This document shows positions 49,583-61,748 of a DNA stretch of 64,000 nucleotides, one piece after another. The DNA comes from Monocercomonoides exilis (lineage: Eukaryota > Preaxostyla > Oxymonadida > Polymastigidae). The notes beneath the pieces are model-generated. The model saw nothing but the letters and a program-made list of their open reading frames with translations. It did not search any database and was not told the origin of the DNA. The position numbers and the translations under genes are program-made. How positions within the stretch are numbered: the stretch's first letter is position 1; every line of letters starts with the position of its first letter. The stretch spans positions 1,752,001 through 1,816,000 of the forward strand of contig LSRY02000015.1 of the NCBI GenBank assembly GCA_001643675.2, given 5' to 3'.

Positions 49583-50340
49583 TTACCAACAAAGAGATTG
49601 TTCCTCTTCTCTCTTTTTCCAAAAACCGAAGACATTCTCAATCGGATTCAGAATTGGGGAATAGGCTGCATTGAACAAAATTTGATGGTCAGCCTCCTTT
49701 TCAATTTCATCTGTATTCATGTGGTGGATTGCTGTGCTATCAAAAACAATAGCGGAAGAAACATTTGCTTTGATTGAAAGGAGAATTTTTTTGATGAAGG
49801 CCTCAAATAACTCATGTTTCACAGTTTCTCGTTCAATTTCTGTTCAGCTCATTCCTTTTGTTGATATTGACGTGATAGCCGTAAACATTGATGAATAGGA
49901 GGAAGCTGAATCAAAACCTTTTAACACCTTTGTAACCATCCATATTTCCGAATGCATTCAATATTCCAGGACGTTTCGTCGATGTGGAATATCATAGCAC
50001 CGTCTCTCTGATATTCGAAAAGCTTTTCCACAAACGCAATTCGAATTTATTTATTTTCCTCAGTATTTCCAGATGAAGGTCTGACTGTAAATTTTTTAAT
50101 GAAAACAGTGGATATTTCTAAGTGTTTTCGTTTTTTCATGCAATCATTCGATGTGTTGTTGTTTTTCTAATTATTCAACCTGCAATTAACATCTCCTTTG
50201 ACATTTTCCTTAATGAATTCAAAGGATCTTTTCACAGTTTTTCACTGACAATCTCGTTGAACTGTTGATTGAATGCTTTTTGTTTTCTTTCCTTTTTGAT
50301 TCAACGGTCAGGAAATTTCAATTCCACTTCTTAACTTCGT
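49583..50340 (-). pseudogene. Decayed Tc1/IS630-like DDE transposase
   Basis: Read on the minus strand in several frames. Pieces of a DDE_3 domain are in order: FVEKLFEYQRDGAMIFHIDE (first Asp), SWNIECIRKYGWLQ, IVFDSTAIHHMNTDEI (second Asp) and AAYSPILNPIENVFGFWK (final Glu). Stops and frameshifts separate them. The N-terminal DNA-binding part is barely recognisable and the upstream boundary is approximate. It is an old relic. Confidence 0.75.
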
Positions 50341-50857
50341 AGGATATCTTGATGTCGTTATTGCAGTCAACGTTTATTCGCTTGCACACCATAATTCTGA
50401 TTTTTCTTGGCCGTATTTCCTATTAAGAGAAGCATGTTTCATTCTTTTATCCTAAGTTGCATGCGTTTAAAAATTTTTCTTATTTTGTTTTCCACTAAAT
50501 TCCACATTTCGCAGCTCCTCGATTTGTTTTTCTCTCTTTTCTTTCTTCTATATTCGAGCTTTCATTCGTATCATTTGGAGAAGTTGTTCTTCCAAAGGAT
50601 GAATCACAGGGCAAATAATTGGTGCAACTCTATATTCAGACAGAGGAGGCACAGATCTTGATATATGTTCTTTTTTTTCATTTGTTCACACATCCAGGAA
50701 GAAAATATTGTTTTCTTTCATTATTCTTTGATCTGTATTTTTCAAAATTGGATTTATCAGATAATTTTAATTTACGGGATGATCGACATTGAAAACGGAT
50801 GGATCAACATTTTTTTGGGACAGACTGAGGTTAAAGTACAGAGAACCTTAATTCTTC

Positions 50858-50896
50858 AGAACAAACGATAACAACAACACCTCTTGTTATGGGAGT
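50858..50896 (+). repeat. Left inverted terminal repeat of the DIRS-like element
   Basis: These 39 bp, starting agaacaaacgataacaac, are the reverse complement of 54882-54920 with one mismatch. Similarity stops abruptly on both sides. Confidence 0.9.
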
Positions 50897-51133
50897 TGAG
50901 CCTGTATTAAGGGCTCAGTCGCTTCTTTGATCATGGATATTGAAAACACTGCAACAGGACTTGCATCGAGTCTGGGAAGTATTTTTTCAATCAGCAGATC
51001 AACAGGCTGCGTAGAACTTTCTCAGACCACCTCCTTAGGCAGTACATCACATCTGTAACAAGCTCTATCTGCATCAGGAGATACCTCTTTTGCTTCATCT
51101 ATCTACGGAAAGGATAGTTTTGCAACATTATGC

Positions 51134-53353
51134 ATGGAATTATTTGGGTCAGAAACCTCAGAATTTATTTTTGATCTGAAAATCGACTCTCTTGATACAG
51201 CTGATTCATTTTTTTATGAATCCTTTTCCAACCCTCCATTCATCCCATCCAAATTCCACGAGTTATCAAGATCATCAAACTGGATGAAGGACGCTCTAAA
51301 CTCTAGTGGCTGGAGAGTTGAACGCTACTTAATTCCAGCAGTGAAGGCACTTATTCAAACACACGCAGATGCGCCTGAGAAACAGGAAAGATTATCCGAT
51401 GCGATGATGCTTGTGATTTCGGGTCTCCAAGAAGCAAGGCACTCAAGGATCCAAGCAGAATACGGATTTACCGCAGCTAAAGCGCTTCGAGTGGAAACAG
51501 AGGACACAATTGTCTCAGGTGAAAAATTGTCCAAGATAAAACCATTTCGCGAGGCAAGGAGAGCTCGATCGCAACCATCACAGCATCAACTCCACAATAG
51601 AAGAAGATTTTTTTCGTCTTCCTGCCCGAAGCATCGGGCCTGCCCAGTTCCGAACGAGAATATCAGCCAGACAACAGCAACAAACAGTGAAATGGTTCAG
51701 AAGCCGGGGAATGTTCTATATTTAATAAGAAACAGGACTCAAATATTTGCAAAGGAATGGAGGAGCATTGGAGTGAAGAACACAACAACGTTTGGCGTTA
51801 ACTCAGTTTGGAAAGGAAAATCTGAGAAAGAAAAGTTAATGAAGGAGGTTTGTTTGCGAAGAGGCTTTATTGGCACAAGAAAGGAAGAAGAAGAGTGTGC
51901 CAAATGGAAATCGGAGAGTTTGTCCAACAACATTTTATGCGAAATCGAAGAAGGAAATGATAAATGTTTAAACACTCTGTTCTTTATAAAGAAAAAGAAC
52001 GGTTAATATCAACAAATTCTCGATTGTCGCCACTTGAACAATACAAAAATGAACATTCACTTCAAATCAGAAGACCACAAGACACTGGAGAAGCTCCTCC
52101 GCAAGGACGATTATGCAGTTTCAATAGATCTCGCACAAGCGCACTTTCTTGTTTCCGTACACAAAGACTTCACTCCCTTCCTTGCTTTCGGATTCAGAAA
52201 GAGGATATTCGTATTCAAAGGAAACCACTTTGGTTGTAAAGACGCTCCACGAATATTATCAAAGCTGATGAGGAAGATTATGCAGGAGGTTCGGAAAAGA
52301 TGGAAGGAAAGATGTTTGAATTATCTTGACGATGTTCTCCTTTGCACAAGAACACAAAGCCTTGAAGGAAGCTTCAAGAGCAATTGTTTGAAGGCTCAAC
52401 AACATACAACTCGATTTCAACAAAGAGAAAAGCAAGTTAACTCTCAGAAACACCTTCTCCTTCCTTGGAAGGACATGAAGACTCGAATTATGAAGGTTGC
52501 ATTGGAGACAAAGCGCACGTACTCGTTGCAGAAGAAGATAAAACGGTGGATGAATTTGGAATCGAAGGAAACATCAATCAAGACAAAAGACTTCGCATCA
52601 CTCGTTGGAGAAATCAGCGCAACTCGATTAGTCTACGCAGACGCCTCTCCACACATGAACAGATTATGCAAGGAACTCGACAATGCAGTCAGGAAAACCG
52701 GTTGGACTGGTGCGATGAATCTGAATTATTCAATCATGGAACAGCTGCAATATTGGAGGACGAGACTGAGAGAGAAGGAGGAAAGGCAGTGGGTGTCATT
52801 TGCAACTCCAGACGTGACGTTGATAACAGATGCTGCACACCGTGCATGTGGTGAAACACTTTGAATAGGCAGCTCTTTGTACCACTTCCACCAAGCTTTC
52901 AATCGAGCATTCTTCAATCAGCCATCCAATTTCAAGGAGATGTTGGCTGTGCTTTTGGCACTCAAACATTTCCGCAATCTCAAAGCCAAATACAATGCCC
53001 AAAGGATTCTTCTGAGATCAGACAACACCGCTGTTGAATACGACACCAATCTCTGGACAGCGTGAAAGAATCTTCTGTCTCTCACGAGGAAGATCAGACA
53101 ATGGACAACAGAATGGAACATTCAGCTGAGAGCAATTCACCTCCCAGGAGCAAAGAACTTGACAGCGGATGCCCTCTCAAGACTTCAACGCGCAGGAGAC
53201 CACGAGATTACAGACGAAGCATTAAGAGAGTTGGAACATCGGTTAGATCTTACAATCGAACAGGACGCCTTCGCAAGCGCGACAAACAGGAAAACAATGA
53301 CTTGGTTTGGACCAGGAAGCCCGATATTGGATGACGGGCGTCAAGCGGATTGA
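51134..53353 (+). pseudogene. DIRS-like gag, reverse transcriptase and RNase H
   Basis: A single frame with stops at 52004 (TAA), 52862 (TGA) and 53063 (TGA). The first 250 codons are gag-like (NWMKDALNSSGWRVERYLIP). The reverse transcriptase follows: LFFIKKKNG, stop, ILDCRHLNN, then YAVSIDLAQAHFLVSV, FGCKDAPRILSKLM and the catalytic NYLDDVLLC. After YLDD the expected FSFLG block is in another frame, so two compensating shifts exist near 52360-52490. RNase H pieces are LITDAAHRACGETL, NFKEMLAVLLALKHF, LLRSDNTAVEY and IHLPGAKNLTADALSRL. Downstream to about 53615 another frame continues with LILPCLKKIQEE and AWRNQIRTQLL, typical of the linker before the recombinase. Confidence 0.85.
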
Positions 53354-54069
53354 AGCACAGAGATCACTCTGGTTCACACGTCAGTTCCTCTGATTCTTCC
53401 GTGCCTCAAGAAGATTCAGGAAGAACACGCGAGAGCAGTGATTCTGCTTCCAGCTTGGAGGAACCAGATTAGGACACAGTTGCTTATGGAGATGAAAACA
53501 CATTGTGTGAAATGGAACAATTCGAACAAGGTTTTGAAGGCAGAACTAGGTCTAAAGAAGACAGGAGCCTCACTTTCTCCGTGGGTGTTTTTGGCTGCAA
53601 GACTCAACTTGTAGCGCAAAAAGGAGAGCAGTGGTAGAACAGCTGCCTTCGAAGATGCAATTTTTTCGAAGCAATAATCACCGAAGCTTAAAATAGTGTC
53701 TCGACTTCAACTTGGACAGCCTGCACATTCGGATTCGTGCATTTTGCCTAGGCATGGACGGAGGATAATTGTGGAGAATTTCCACAAGACTTCTTGGAAT
53801 GGTGTCGAAGGTGTACCGTGCTTTTTGTCAAACAAAAGGAAAAGGGATTCCCCTACACATGTTTGAGAGTCACGAGATCCACAATTTCTCTACACTCAAG
53901 AATTAGTTATGGAGAAGACATTGGGCAAGTCCCAATTATTAAGACAATCTTCTTCTCGTTTCAGCGTTCACACGTCCCCAAAAGACCTTATACATACATG
54001 TAGTCACACACATAGGTCTTCGATTTCAACAACTCACGGCCTTCCAATATTAATCTATCCTTCTATGAA

Positions 54070-54642
54070 CTTACAGTGAAGTGCATTTTGCTTTGTGTTC
54101 TGTTTTCAGCCTGCCTCTTTCACGAACTTGAGCTGCTGTCAATGAGCAAGTCGATATTCAGCTGCGATTCCATCCACATCTACACGCACCTCAAAACCTC
54201 AATTCCACCGAGTTTCTTAACAATCCCTTTCTTACGTGAAGCTGACGAAAATATTTGCCCTATAAGAGCAGTTTGATGCCTTTGGAAGAGAGTTCGAAGA
54301 ACACACATATCGAGAGATCCATTTCTTCTGAACATGACGCATCACACACCGCTGAATTCTTCGGGAATTAGAAAACTGACAAAACTCGGAATGACACACG
54401 AAGGGATCCCACAGGAGTTCAGACCATGCACAATCAAGCATGCAGCCATTTCCGCCTTGATCTTGAAGGGAATACCGGAAGTGCTGATAGTGAGACATTC
54501 TCGCTTATCACTGACAGCTCACACTCCAACACGCTCCTTCCTTAGAGCCAACCTTGCATCCGACATGTCCCACGTGCTGGTTGCTTCTCGACAGGAAGAT
54601 CAAACCGCACTTGTTGCTTGCAACTGCTCATCCAATGCCTAA
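54070..54642 (+). pseudogene. DIRS-like tyrosine recombinase remnant
   Basis: A frame with one TGA (54274-54276) resembles the catalytic half of tyrosine recombinases: ACLFHELELL where a G-x-R-x-x-E-L motif is expected (the Arg is lost), then READENICPIRAV, SSGIRKLTKLGMTHEGIP and PCTIKHAAISALILKGIP followed by HSRLSLTAHTPTRSFLR. The catalytic Tyr is not evident. The order and spacing fit a DIRS/Ngaro recombinase, but the protein is degenerate. Confidence 0.7.
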
Positions 54643-54881
54643 GCACCATTTCTCCCAGCCTTCGCCTCACAGGAAACAACAAGCCTCTTCTCAAGAACAA
54701 CTGAGTTCCCACGACCACCCATTGCTGAACTTAGCAACGAACTTAACTATTAAATTCTAAGGTAATTGAAAGCAGAATCTGCAAGAGATTGCAGCAGATT
54801 TTATTATACCACAATTTGAACGTTCAGACAAGTGAGATTTGTCTGATTCATGCAGATATATAAAAATTCCCAACAATTATT

Positions 54882-54920
54882 ACTCCCATTACAAGAGGTG
54901 TTGTTGTTATCGTTTGTTCT
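54882..54920 (-). repeat. Right inverted terminal repeat of the DIRS-like element
   Basis: Reverse complement of 50858-50896 with one mismatch. It ends 35 bp upstream of the next start codon. A separate small hairpin (cagacaa, 7-nt loop, ttgtctg) lies just inside at 54825-54845. Confidence 0.9.
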
Positions 54921-54955
54921 TAACGAAAAATAATTCTTCCCATAAAAAAATAATC

Positions 54956-57900
54956 ATGGGAGTTCCTTCTCTTTTTGCTTACTTTTTCAGGAAATATAAT
55001 AAATGTATAAATTATGCAGTTCCGCCAACTCAAGATAATCCGAGTCCAAATGGAAAATGCGATAAGTGGGCTTTTATTTGTTAATTCGAAAAAATGCTTT
55101 CAAATGTTTTTTTTCGAAGTTTATATCTTGATTTTAACGGAATATTGCATGCTTGCACACATCCTGCTGATAAAGTATTTATTTCCTTTCTCTTTTCATT
55201 TTTCAAAAAGTAATAATTTTGCTTTTCTTTTTCAAAAGTTGATTCCTCCTCAAACATTTGTTTGCAGCAAAATGGATTATAATCAATTTTATACAATTTT
55301 TATTTCTTTAGGATCAAATGATAGATGAGATGATTATATTTATCAAGCATTTGATGGAATTAGTTCAGCCTTCAAAGTTGCTTTTTATTGCTGTTGGTTT
55401 GAACAAAATTTTTGGAGATGTTAAATATTTTGTATGAACATTTCACAGATGGAGTGGCGCCACGTGCTAAAATGAATCAACAAAGAGGAAGAAGATTTCA
55501 AGCAGGACAAAATAGCGATTCTTCAAAAGAAAAAATTGCTGAATTGTTCAAAGAAATGGAGGTTTATTTCACATTACGCAAATTGAATCATCCATACTTG
55601 TTTAATTGCATTGATAGGGAGATGGATGGGTTATTCCGCAGAGTTTTGATTCTATTTTCGTCAAAGATTGCTTTGATTCAACTGCAATCACACCTGGCAC
55701 TGAATGGATGGAGGCTGTTTCGAACCGTCTGATGGAACAGCTGCAAACGGAAGTGGCTCAAGATGAAAAATGGAGCAAGCTTCAGGTTATATTTTCAGGA
55801 TGGAAAGTTGAGGGTGAAGGAGAACATAAAATTATGGATTTTATAAGGAAGCAACAGACTCAACCAGGATACGACATTCACACAAGGCATTGCATTTATG
55901 GACAAGTCTGAATTATTCTTTCCTTATTATTTATCTTTGCTAATGATTCTCTTCACTATTATTTTTTTAAAATTCTTTTCTTTTCTTTTCACATTTTCTT
56001 TGTTGCTAATTTTCAATGCATTTACCAACAACATTTACACAATTTTTTTAAAATATTTAAAAAAAAAAAAATAGGATGCTGACTTACTGAATTTAACTTT
56101 ACTAACACATGAGCCGCACTTCACAATAATCAGAGAAGGATCGATGCTTCCCTCGATGAAAGCAACAAAAAAGATGAAAGAGAAGGCATCGGCTGACGGA
56201 AGAGAAGAGCACGCTTCATCATCCACTTCTCCTTCTGAGATGGCCGGAGAATCAGAAGGCGAAAACGACGACGATGCCAATGAAGATCAGCCTGGATCGC
56301 CTTCATACAGCGGAATTGACACGGACGAGACACACTGCCCGCTCTGCCACTCGCGCGAGCACCAGGCGCTGTTCTGTCCGCTGAACGAGGCGACGCCCAT
56401 CGCCAAGCTTCAGCCGTTCATCCTTGTCGACATCTCAATTTTGCGGCAGTACATCTTTTTGGAGTTTGCAGACTTGAGTCCGACATCACGCACAGACTAT
56501 CAGACGGTCATTGTGGGAGTGAGTGACGGAATGGAGCAGAACTACGAGAGACTGATGAAGAGGCAGCAGACGTGGAAAGAGGAGCAGCTGGCGAAGGAGC
56601 GGGCAGAACAACTCACAAAGGATGACATCGAAAAGAAAGAGGAGGAAGAAGCATTGGAAGCTAAACAGGACAAAAAGAAAGATCTTAGCCAGACAATCTT
56701 TCCATTTGTGCACTACAAAAGTGAAGGAAAGCCGATGACAGGCAAACCAGAAAAGCAAGCCAAACCTGGACAGACTGATGAAAAGAGAGGAGAAGGAAAA
56801 TCTGCCTGCTCTGAAGAGGCAATTACGGGAAGCGACGATTTCACGTTCAATTTTGAGCGTATTGTGGAAGACGTGGTGATGCTTTGCTTTTTGGCGGGGA
56901 ACGATTTTCTGCCGCACATTCCGACCTTCGACATCAGAGAAGGAGTAATTTCTCGAATCTTCACAGTTTACAAGAAAATTGTGAGGACAACAGGATATCT
57001 CACTCGCAATGGTGTTGTCAGAATGTCTGCGCTGTATGCATTTATTCAGGAATTCGCTAAGATCGAACAAGAAATGTTTACTGCCAGAGAGGAAGTGAGG
57101 CAGAGGCGGTTGTTGCAGAAGAAGCAGATACAACAGGTTGTTCTGAAGGCTGGTCTGAAAGGAGTTGCTTATGTGGATGGTGAAAAGATTAGCGAAAAGG
57201 CAGACAAAGATGTGTCTGCTGCTGATCTGCTTTCAGCCGGGACGAATTCAACGACTTCTCCTTCTGCTTCATCATCTGATCTTCCGACACAGCCATTTGC
57301 ATCGCCTCAATCAGCAGCTGAGCACAAAGACTTGCACACACAGCCAGCCCAAAGGCGAGGTGCTGCAGAAATGAAGCAGATTGAAGCGCCGCCAAAAGAG
57401 CAGGCATCCACCGAAGAGTATCGTGCACAGTGCGTGAGAGAGTTCAGGCGCAGGCAGCGTCATCAGGTTGAAGTGAAGCACTTGGCGACACTTGCATCTG
57501 GTGGGAAGTCTGTGCTGGATGATCTGCGGATGGACGATGCTGGGTATGTGGAGAGATACTACTTGACTGTGTTTCCCGAAGTATTCAACGGGCTGACGAG
57601 CAAAAAAGAAGAGGTTGAGGAAAATGCGAAGATGACGTCGAAGGCAATTGAAAGAATCGACACCGAGGGGCAGCAAGACCAACCGAGAAAAGAAGAAGGC
57701 AGAGTGAAGATCTTATACAACCCGAAAAAATCTCCTCTTCACAAAGATTTCCATCCATTTGGCAGTCAAGTGAAAGAAATAGTAAAACGTTATTTGGAAG
57801 GCGTTCAATGGTCGATGCTTTACTACACACAGGGCTGTCCTTCAAACAGCTGGTTTTATCCACACAGCTATGCGCCACTTGCTTCCTCGCTTGCCGTGTT

Positions 57901-59200
57901 CTGTCCAAAAGATGGTGATTATGAACCAGACTGCACAGAAGAAAGCGAAAAGAGCGAAACGGCATCGCCATCATCGTCTTCTTCATCCTCCTCGTCCTCA
58001 TCTTCTTCAGTCTCAGTTCCTGTGCTGCATCCACTCATCAAGTTTCCTAAAAATATCACAGTCACTCCGTTGCAGCAGCTGATGTCTGTTCTCTCGCCTT
58101 ATTCTGCACACCTTCTGCCCGAATGTCTGCAGCCACTTGTCACTTCGACCAGTTCTCGCTTGTTCCCATTTTATCCTCGCGAGTTTGAGATCGACGAAGA
58201 CAGCAAACTTTACTCGTGGCAGGCAGTGGTGATTCTGCCAGTGTTGGACTTCCGTCTGATGATAACTGAAATGAACAAGGCAATCAAAGAGGCAGAAACG
58301 AAAGGGAAAGGACTGACAAAAGAAGAGAAGAAGAGAAACGAAGCAGACAGCAACTATCTGATTGTTAGCGAAGCGAACGAATTACTGAAAGGGAAATACA
58401 ATGAATTATGCAGCAAACCAGATTGGAACAAGAAGTTCCAAACTGTTGTGGAAACAGAAAAAGAAGCAAATGAGATACACGCTGCATTCAGTGCGAAAGA
58501 GAAGTTGAGAATTGCTTCAGAGCAAAAAGGCGCAAATAAAGCTTCTGAAGATAACTCTGCACAAAACACCTCAATTCTCCGTGGGTATTTTGAGGAAGTG
58601 CCTGCGACGACTAAAATTTCTGATGCTTCATTGTTCCGTGTGCACTGCTTCCGTTTTGGAAACCCACTACCTTTGGACAGCTATCCCGCGCTTCCTCTCT
58701 ATCAGTTCTTTTCTCCTCGCGAGCGCTTGAATATCAGCCTTGCTTTTGAGCACCCGTCAGATGCAGTTGTGCACTTTCCCTTGCTGCACCTCCTCCGCAC
58801 GTGGTCGTTCTCGGCGCATCAGACAGTGGACGGGCCGACACTTTCGCTGACGTCGAAGCAGATGGCGAGCGAGTCTAGAGACGAAGGCACACGCATCGCA
58901 CTCGACTTCAACAGGCGGCACAACACAGAGCAGTATGAGAAGGACCTGAAGAAGCACCAGCTGAAGCACACGAAGGAGAACGGAGAGAAAGGGGAGAAAG
59001 GAGCAGAAGACGATGGGCAATTCCTTATGCGGCTGTCTGCTTCCAATGAAAGGGGAATCATCATCACGATGGCCGATCTGTATGCAGGGCAACGTTTGAT
59101 AAGGCCGCTCCGCCTTTCTCAAGATCCTGACACAAAAAAATACTTGAGACGGAATCCTCAAAAAAGGAACGAAGAAGGTAGCATAGCTCACAAGTATTAG
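54956..59200 (+). CDS. XRN2/Rat1-type 5'-3' exoribonuclease
   Basis: Exons 54956-55065, 55120-55174, 55239-55259, 55312-55396, 55449-55561, 55618-55905 and 56075-59200 join in frame to 1,265 residues. The enzyme degrades 5'-monophosphate RNA. Nuclear XRN2/Rat1 acts in transcription termination and rRNA processing. The start is the family's MGVP. Conserved catalytic blocks follow: LYLDFNGILHACTHP, FIAVDGVAPRAKMNQQRGRR, KVEGEGEHKIMDFIR, YGQDADLLNLTLLTHEP and VMLCFLAGNDFLPH (about 490). A CCHC zinc knuckle (CPLCHSREHQALFC, about 311-324) points to XRN2/Rat1 rather than XRN1. Low-complexity Lys/Glu and Ser inserts explain the extra length. Exon 3 is only 21 nt. The stop is TAG. The promoter region is largely replaced by a retroelement end. 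Confidence 0.94.
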
Positions 59201-59646
59201 AATTTAGCTTTTGAAGCTGTATCGGACATTTCTTGCTTACCAATGATCCTTTATTCAATCATGATCAACATTAATTACAATTTTTATTTTTTTGAAATGC
59301 GAATCTGTTAATAATTCTTGGAAAAAATGTTTTTTCAGACCTTTTTTTTTCTTTTTTGAAAGAGACAATAATGTATACAAAATTTGAGCTCATGAGCTTG
59401 CGAAGAAAATTAAGGATTTTGGTGGAAGATTTAAAGCTTGAATCATTTGGATTCTGATTTCTTGTTAAAAATAACAAACATTGCAAATAAATGAGCAGAA
59501 GCTTGTATTTAATCTGTTCAACGATAAAATATTTTCGACTTTTTCATTTAAAATATCTGTTTTTGTTAAAGGTGTATTTCTAAAAAAATTTTCAAAATTG
59601 TATATTATATGTTTTGATCAATTTTCTGAACGGATTATCTTCCATA
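59201..59646. other. Intergenic, no gene seen
   Basis: AT-rich spacer between two plus-strand genes, with no identifiable motif. Confidence 0.5.
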
Positions 59647-60368
59647 ATGGAAAACGATTTTTCGAAAATTCAACAAAAGTCTTATTTAAGATGTTCTACT
59701 ATTTGGGGAGAAGATGTTGAGGGGTATTTTTATGCGATTGATGAAGAAAACAACCAAATTATATTGGAAAATGAATCAATTTCATTTTCATCCAGCTCAC
59801 CAATATTAGAAGCTTTATACAAACCTGCAAAACTTGGAGAACACAGTCTACGTTTTCTCTCGTGCTCGGCAATCAAAGGTTTTATGGTTCTTCGCTCTTC
59901 TTCAGAAATTGAAACAAAAGAACGATTGAGATTTGAAAGAGAACTTCCTTATGTGTATGATGCACCGGATGATGAGGCATTGAAAAGAAAAGAAAAAACG
60001 GCAATTCAAACAATTCGCGAGAGACAAAATCACATCAAACCTGGAATATCTGAAGAAATTCAATCATTATTCAATCATTTTTGTAATATGTATGATTCAA
60101 GCAATTTTATGAATATTTTCCCCCTTTTATTGATGCGATTTCTTTTCAAAATGCATTTTCAATGTTATATTATGTGCTTTAAAAATTCCAAAAAAAAAAA
60201 AAAAATAATATTAGGTATCCTGATTGCCACTGGGAAGGTGACTCAATGATTATTATGGGAATACGAATTGAACCGCCATATCAGCCTGAAAGTTGCAAAG
60301 GTGAACCGGAGGTTACACTTGAAAGAATACGAAAAAATCTTAAACAAAAACTGAGATTACCAAGTTGA
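59647..60368 (+). CDS. LSM12: LSM12 homologue
   Basis: Two exons (59647-60089 and 60215-60368; intron 125 bp, donor GTATGA, including an A-rich tract just before the acceptor) encode 198 residues, near the human length of 195. The N-terminal Sm-like part begins with GEDVEGYFYAIDEENNQIIL. The C-terminal anticodon-binding-like domain has the diagnostic end WEGDSMIIMGIRIEPPYQPE, then CKGEPE and LERIRKNL. In other eukaryotes LSM12 works with ataxin-2/Pbp1 in mRNA regulation. The ATG at 59647 was chosen because the in-frame upstream extension lacks an ATG. Confidence 0.9.
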
Positions 60369-61182
60369 TAATTTGAGACAATTGATTTGTGTTCAAGATT
60401 TAAAAATTGCATCGTGTTAAAACTCTTTGGAAACAAAAATTTCAATTTATATTAATTATGGTGATTGCGTTTTCACCATGAAATATCAGATAATTTCTGT
60501 TTTTTGTTTTGATTTATGGTTAGATATATCTATTGCGAACTGTATTGCTTTTTTTTTTAAAAAAAAAAAAAGCGTTTGCAATTTTCTTTTAAATTTGGAA
60601 CTAAAATTGTTGGAATGAGTTTTTTACTATTTTTGTATCTTTTTTTAAGGAATTAAAAATAATTGAGATTTTTAAAACGATGAAAATTTCTCTTTCATAT
60701 GTATGGATTAATAAATTATTTTTCAAACAAAACGAAAAAGAGAAATTTCTCAAGAAATGAAAGATTTCTTTTCAAAAGTTAACTCATTTCGACTTTTTCC
60801 AATTAAAAAGAAATTCTGCAAAATTGAAAAGATCAAAAAACTTAGAGATTTCAAAGAATATGCGAGAATCAAATTAATAATAATTGATTTTTGATCTTGA
60901 ATTAGGATGAGAAAGTGAGGGTTTTTTATTATCACATTCCTTATTTTAATGGTTTTTTCTGGTCTTTGATAAAGTGGCTATGCCGAAATTGAATGTTTTT
61001 ACATTTTGACCATATTTCAATAATTGTTCAGGAGAATAAAAATAAATCAATAAATAAATATTAAAAGTTCATATCATTGAATTTTTTCTTGAGAACACTA
61101 TTTAACATCCATCTTTATATTGTCAAAAGCAGAAATTAATTTCTGTTTAAAAATATAGTAAAATATTAATTAACCAGGCAAA
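60369..61182. other. AT-rich non-coding region
   Basis: No gene, RNA or repeat was recognised between the LSM12 gene and the third copy of the dispersed repeat. Confidence 0.55.
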
Positions 61183-61445
61183 AAATACGGACTTTCAAGC
61201 TTTTTTTGCACAAAGCACATAAAAATTGCTTCAGTCATGACTTTATTTCGCTTTCTCAGATTTTGAAAATAAATTTGATTTTCATATCCTTAAACAGGCA
61301 TCGTTGAAATTTATACACAAAGTTTTCCAACATTTCACGAATGTCAAAAAATGGAAATATTTTTGTAGCGTTTTTTGATATGAAAAAGTCAAAAAAAAGT
61401 TCATAATTTTTCAACGAAAATGCCTGATGAAAAATATATTGAACC
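61183..61445 (+). repeat. Dispersed 265-bp repeat, copy 3
   Basis: It starts aaatacggactttcaagc and ends with aaaatgcctgatg followed by an ttgaacca segment. The order of blocks is as in the copies at 14034 and 14366, 47 kb away. It has the same orientation and no coding capacity. Confidence 0.85.
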
Positions 61446-61748
61446 ATTTATTTTGAGATTGTTTGCATTTATCAATTGTTTGATGGATTTGTCGCGAAAT
61501 GTGATTAAGATATGATTTATTTCGGAAAATTGATTGTTTTTATTTCATTTGCGTCCTTTCAAAAAGAGAAACTGACATTGTATCTTTTGAATTAGTCAAA
61601 CTATAATTTTTAAATTTGATTTCAATTTCAAGCTTTTTTCATAAATCAGAGAAAGTCAAATAAGGTTAAAATAAAACAACTCTTATAAATAACCCCCTTT
61701 TTTTCAAAATTCGAATTGCTCGATGAATTTCAAAAATAAAATTTCAAT

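Larger units (their letters stand above)
50858..54920 (+). mobile_element. DIRS-like tyrosine-recombinase retroelement, degenerate
   Basis: A 4.06-kb unit bounded by 39-bp inverted repeats. It encodes, in order, a gag-like region, reverse transcriptase with YLDD, RNase H, and a tyrosine recombinase instead of an integrase. Inverted termini plus a tyrosine recombinase are the DIRS hallmarks. The reading frames carry in-frame stops and at least one pair of shifts, so this copy is not autonomous. The right end is 35 bp from the XRN2/Rat1-like start codon. Confidence 0.87.

Noticed and set aside
49571-49777. Plus-strand 68-codon frame
   Set aside because: It is antisense to the DDE motifs of the Tc1/IS630-like relic.
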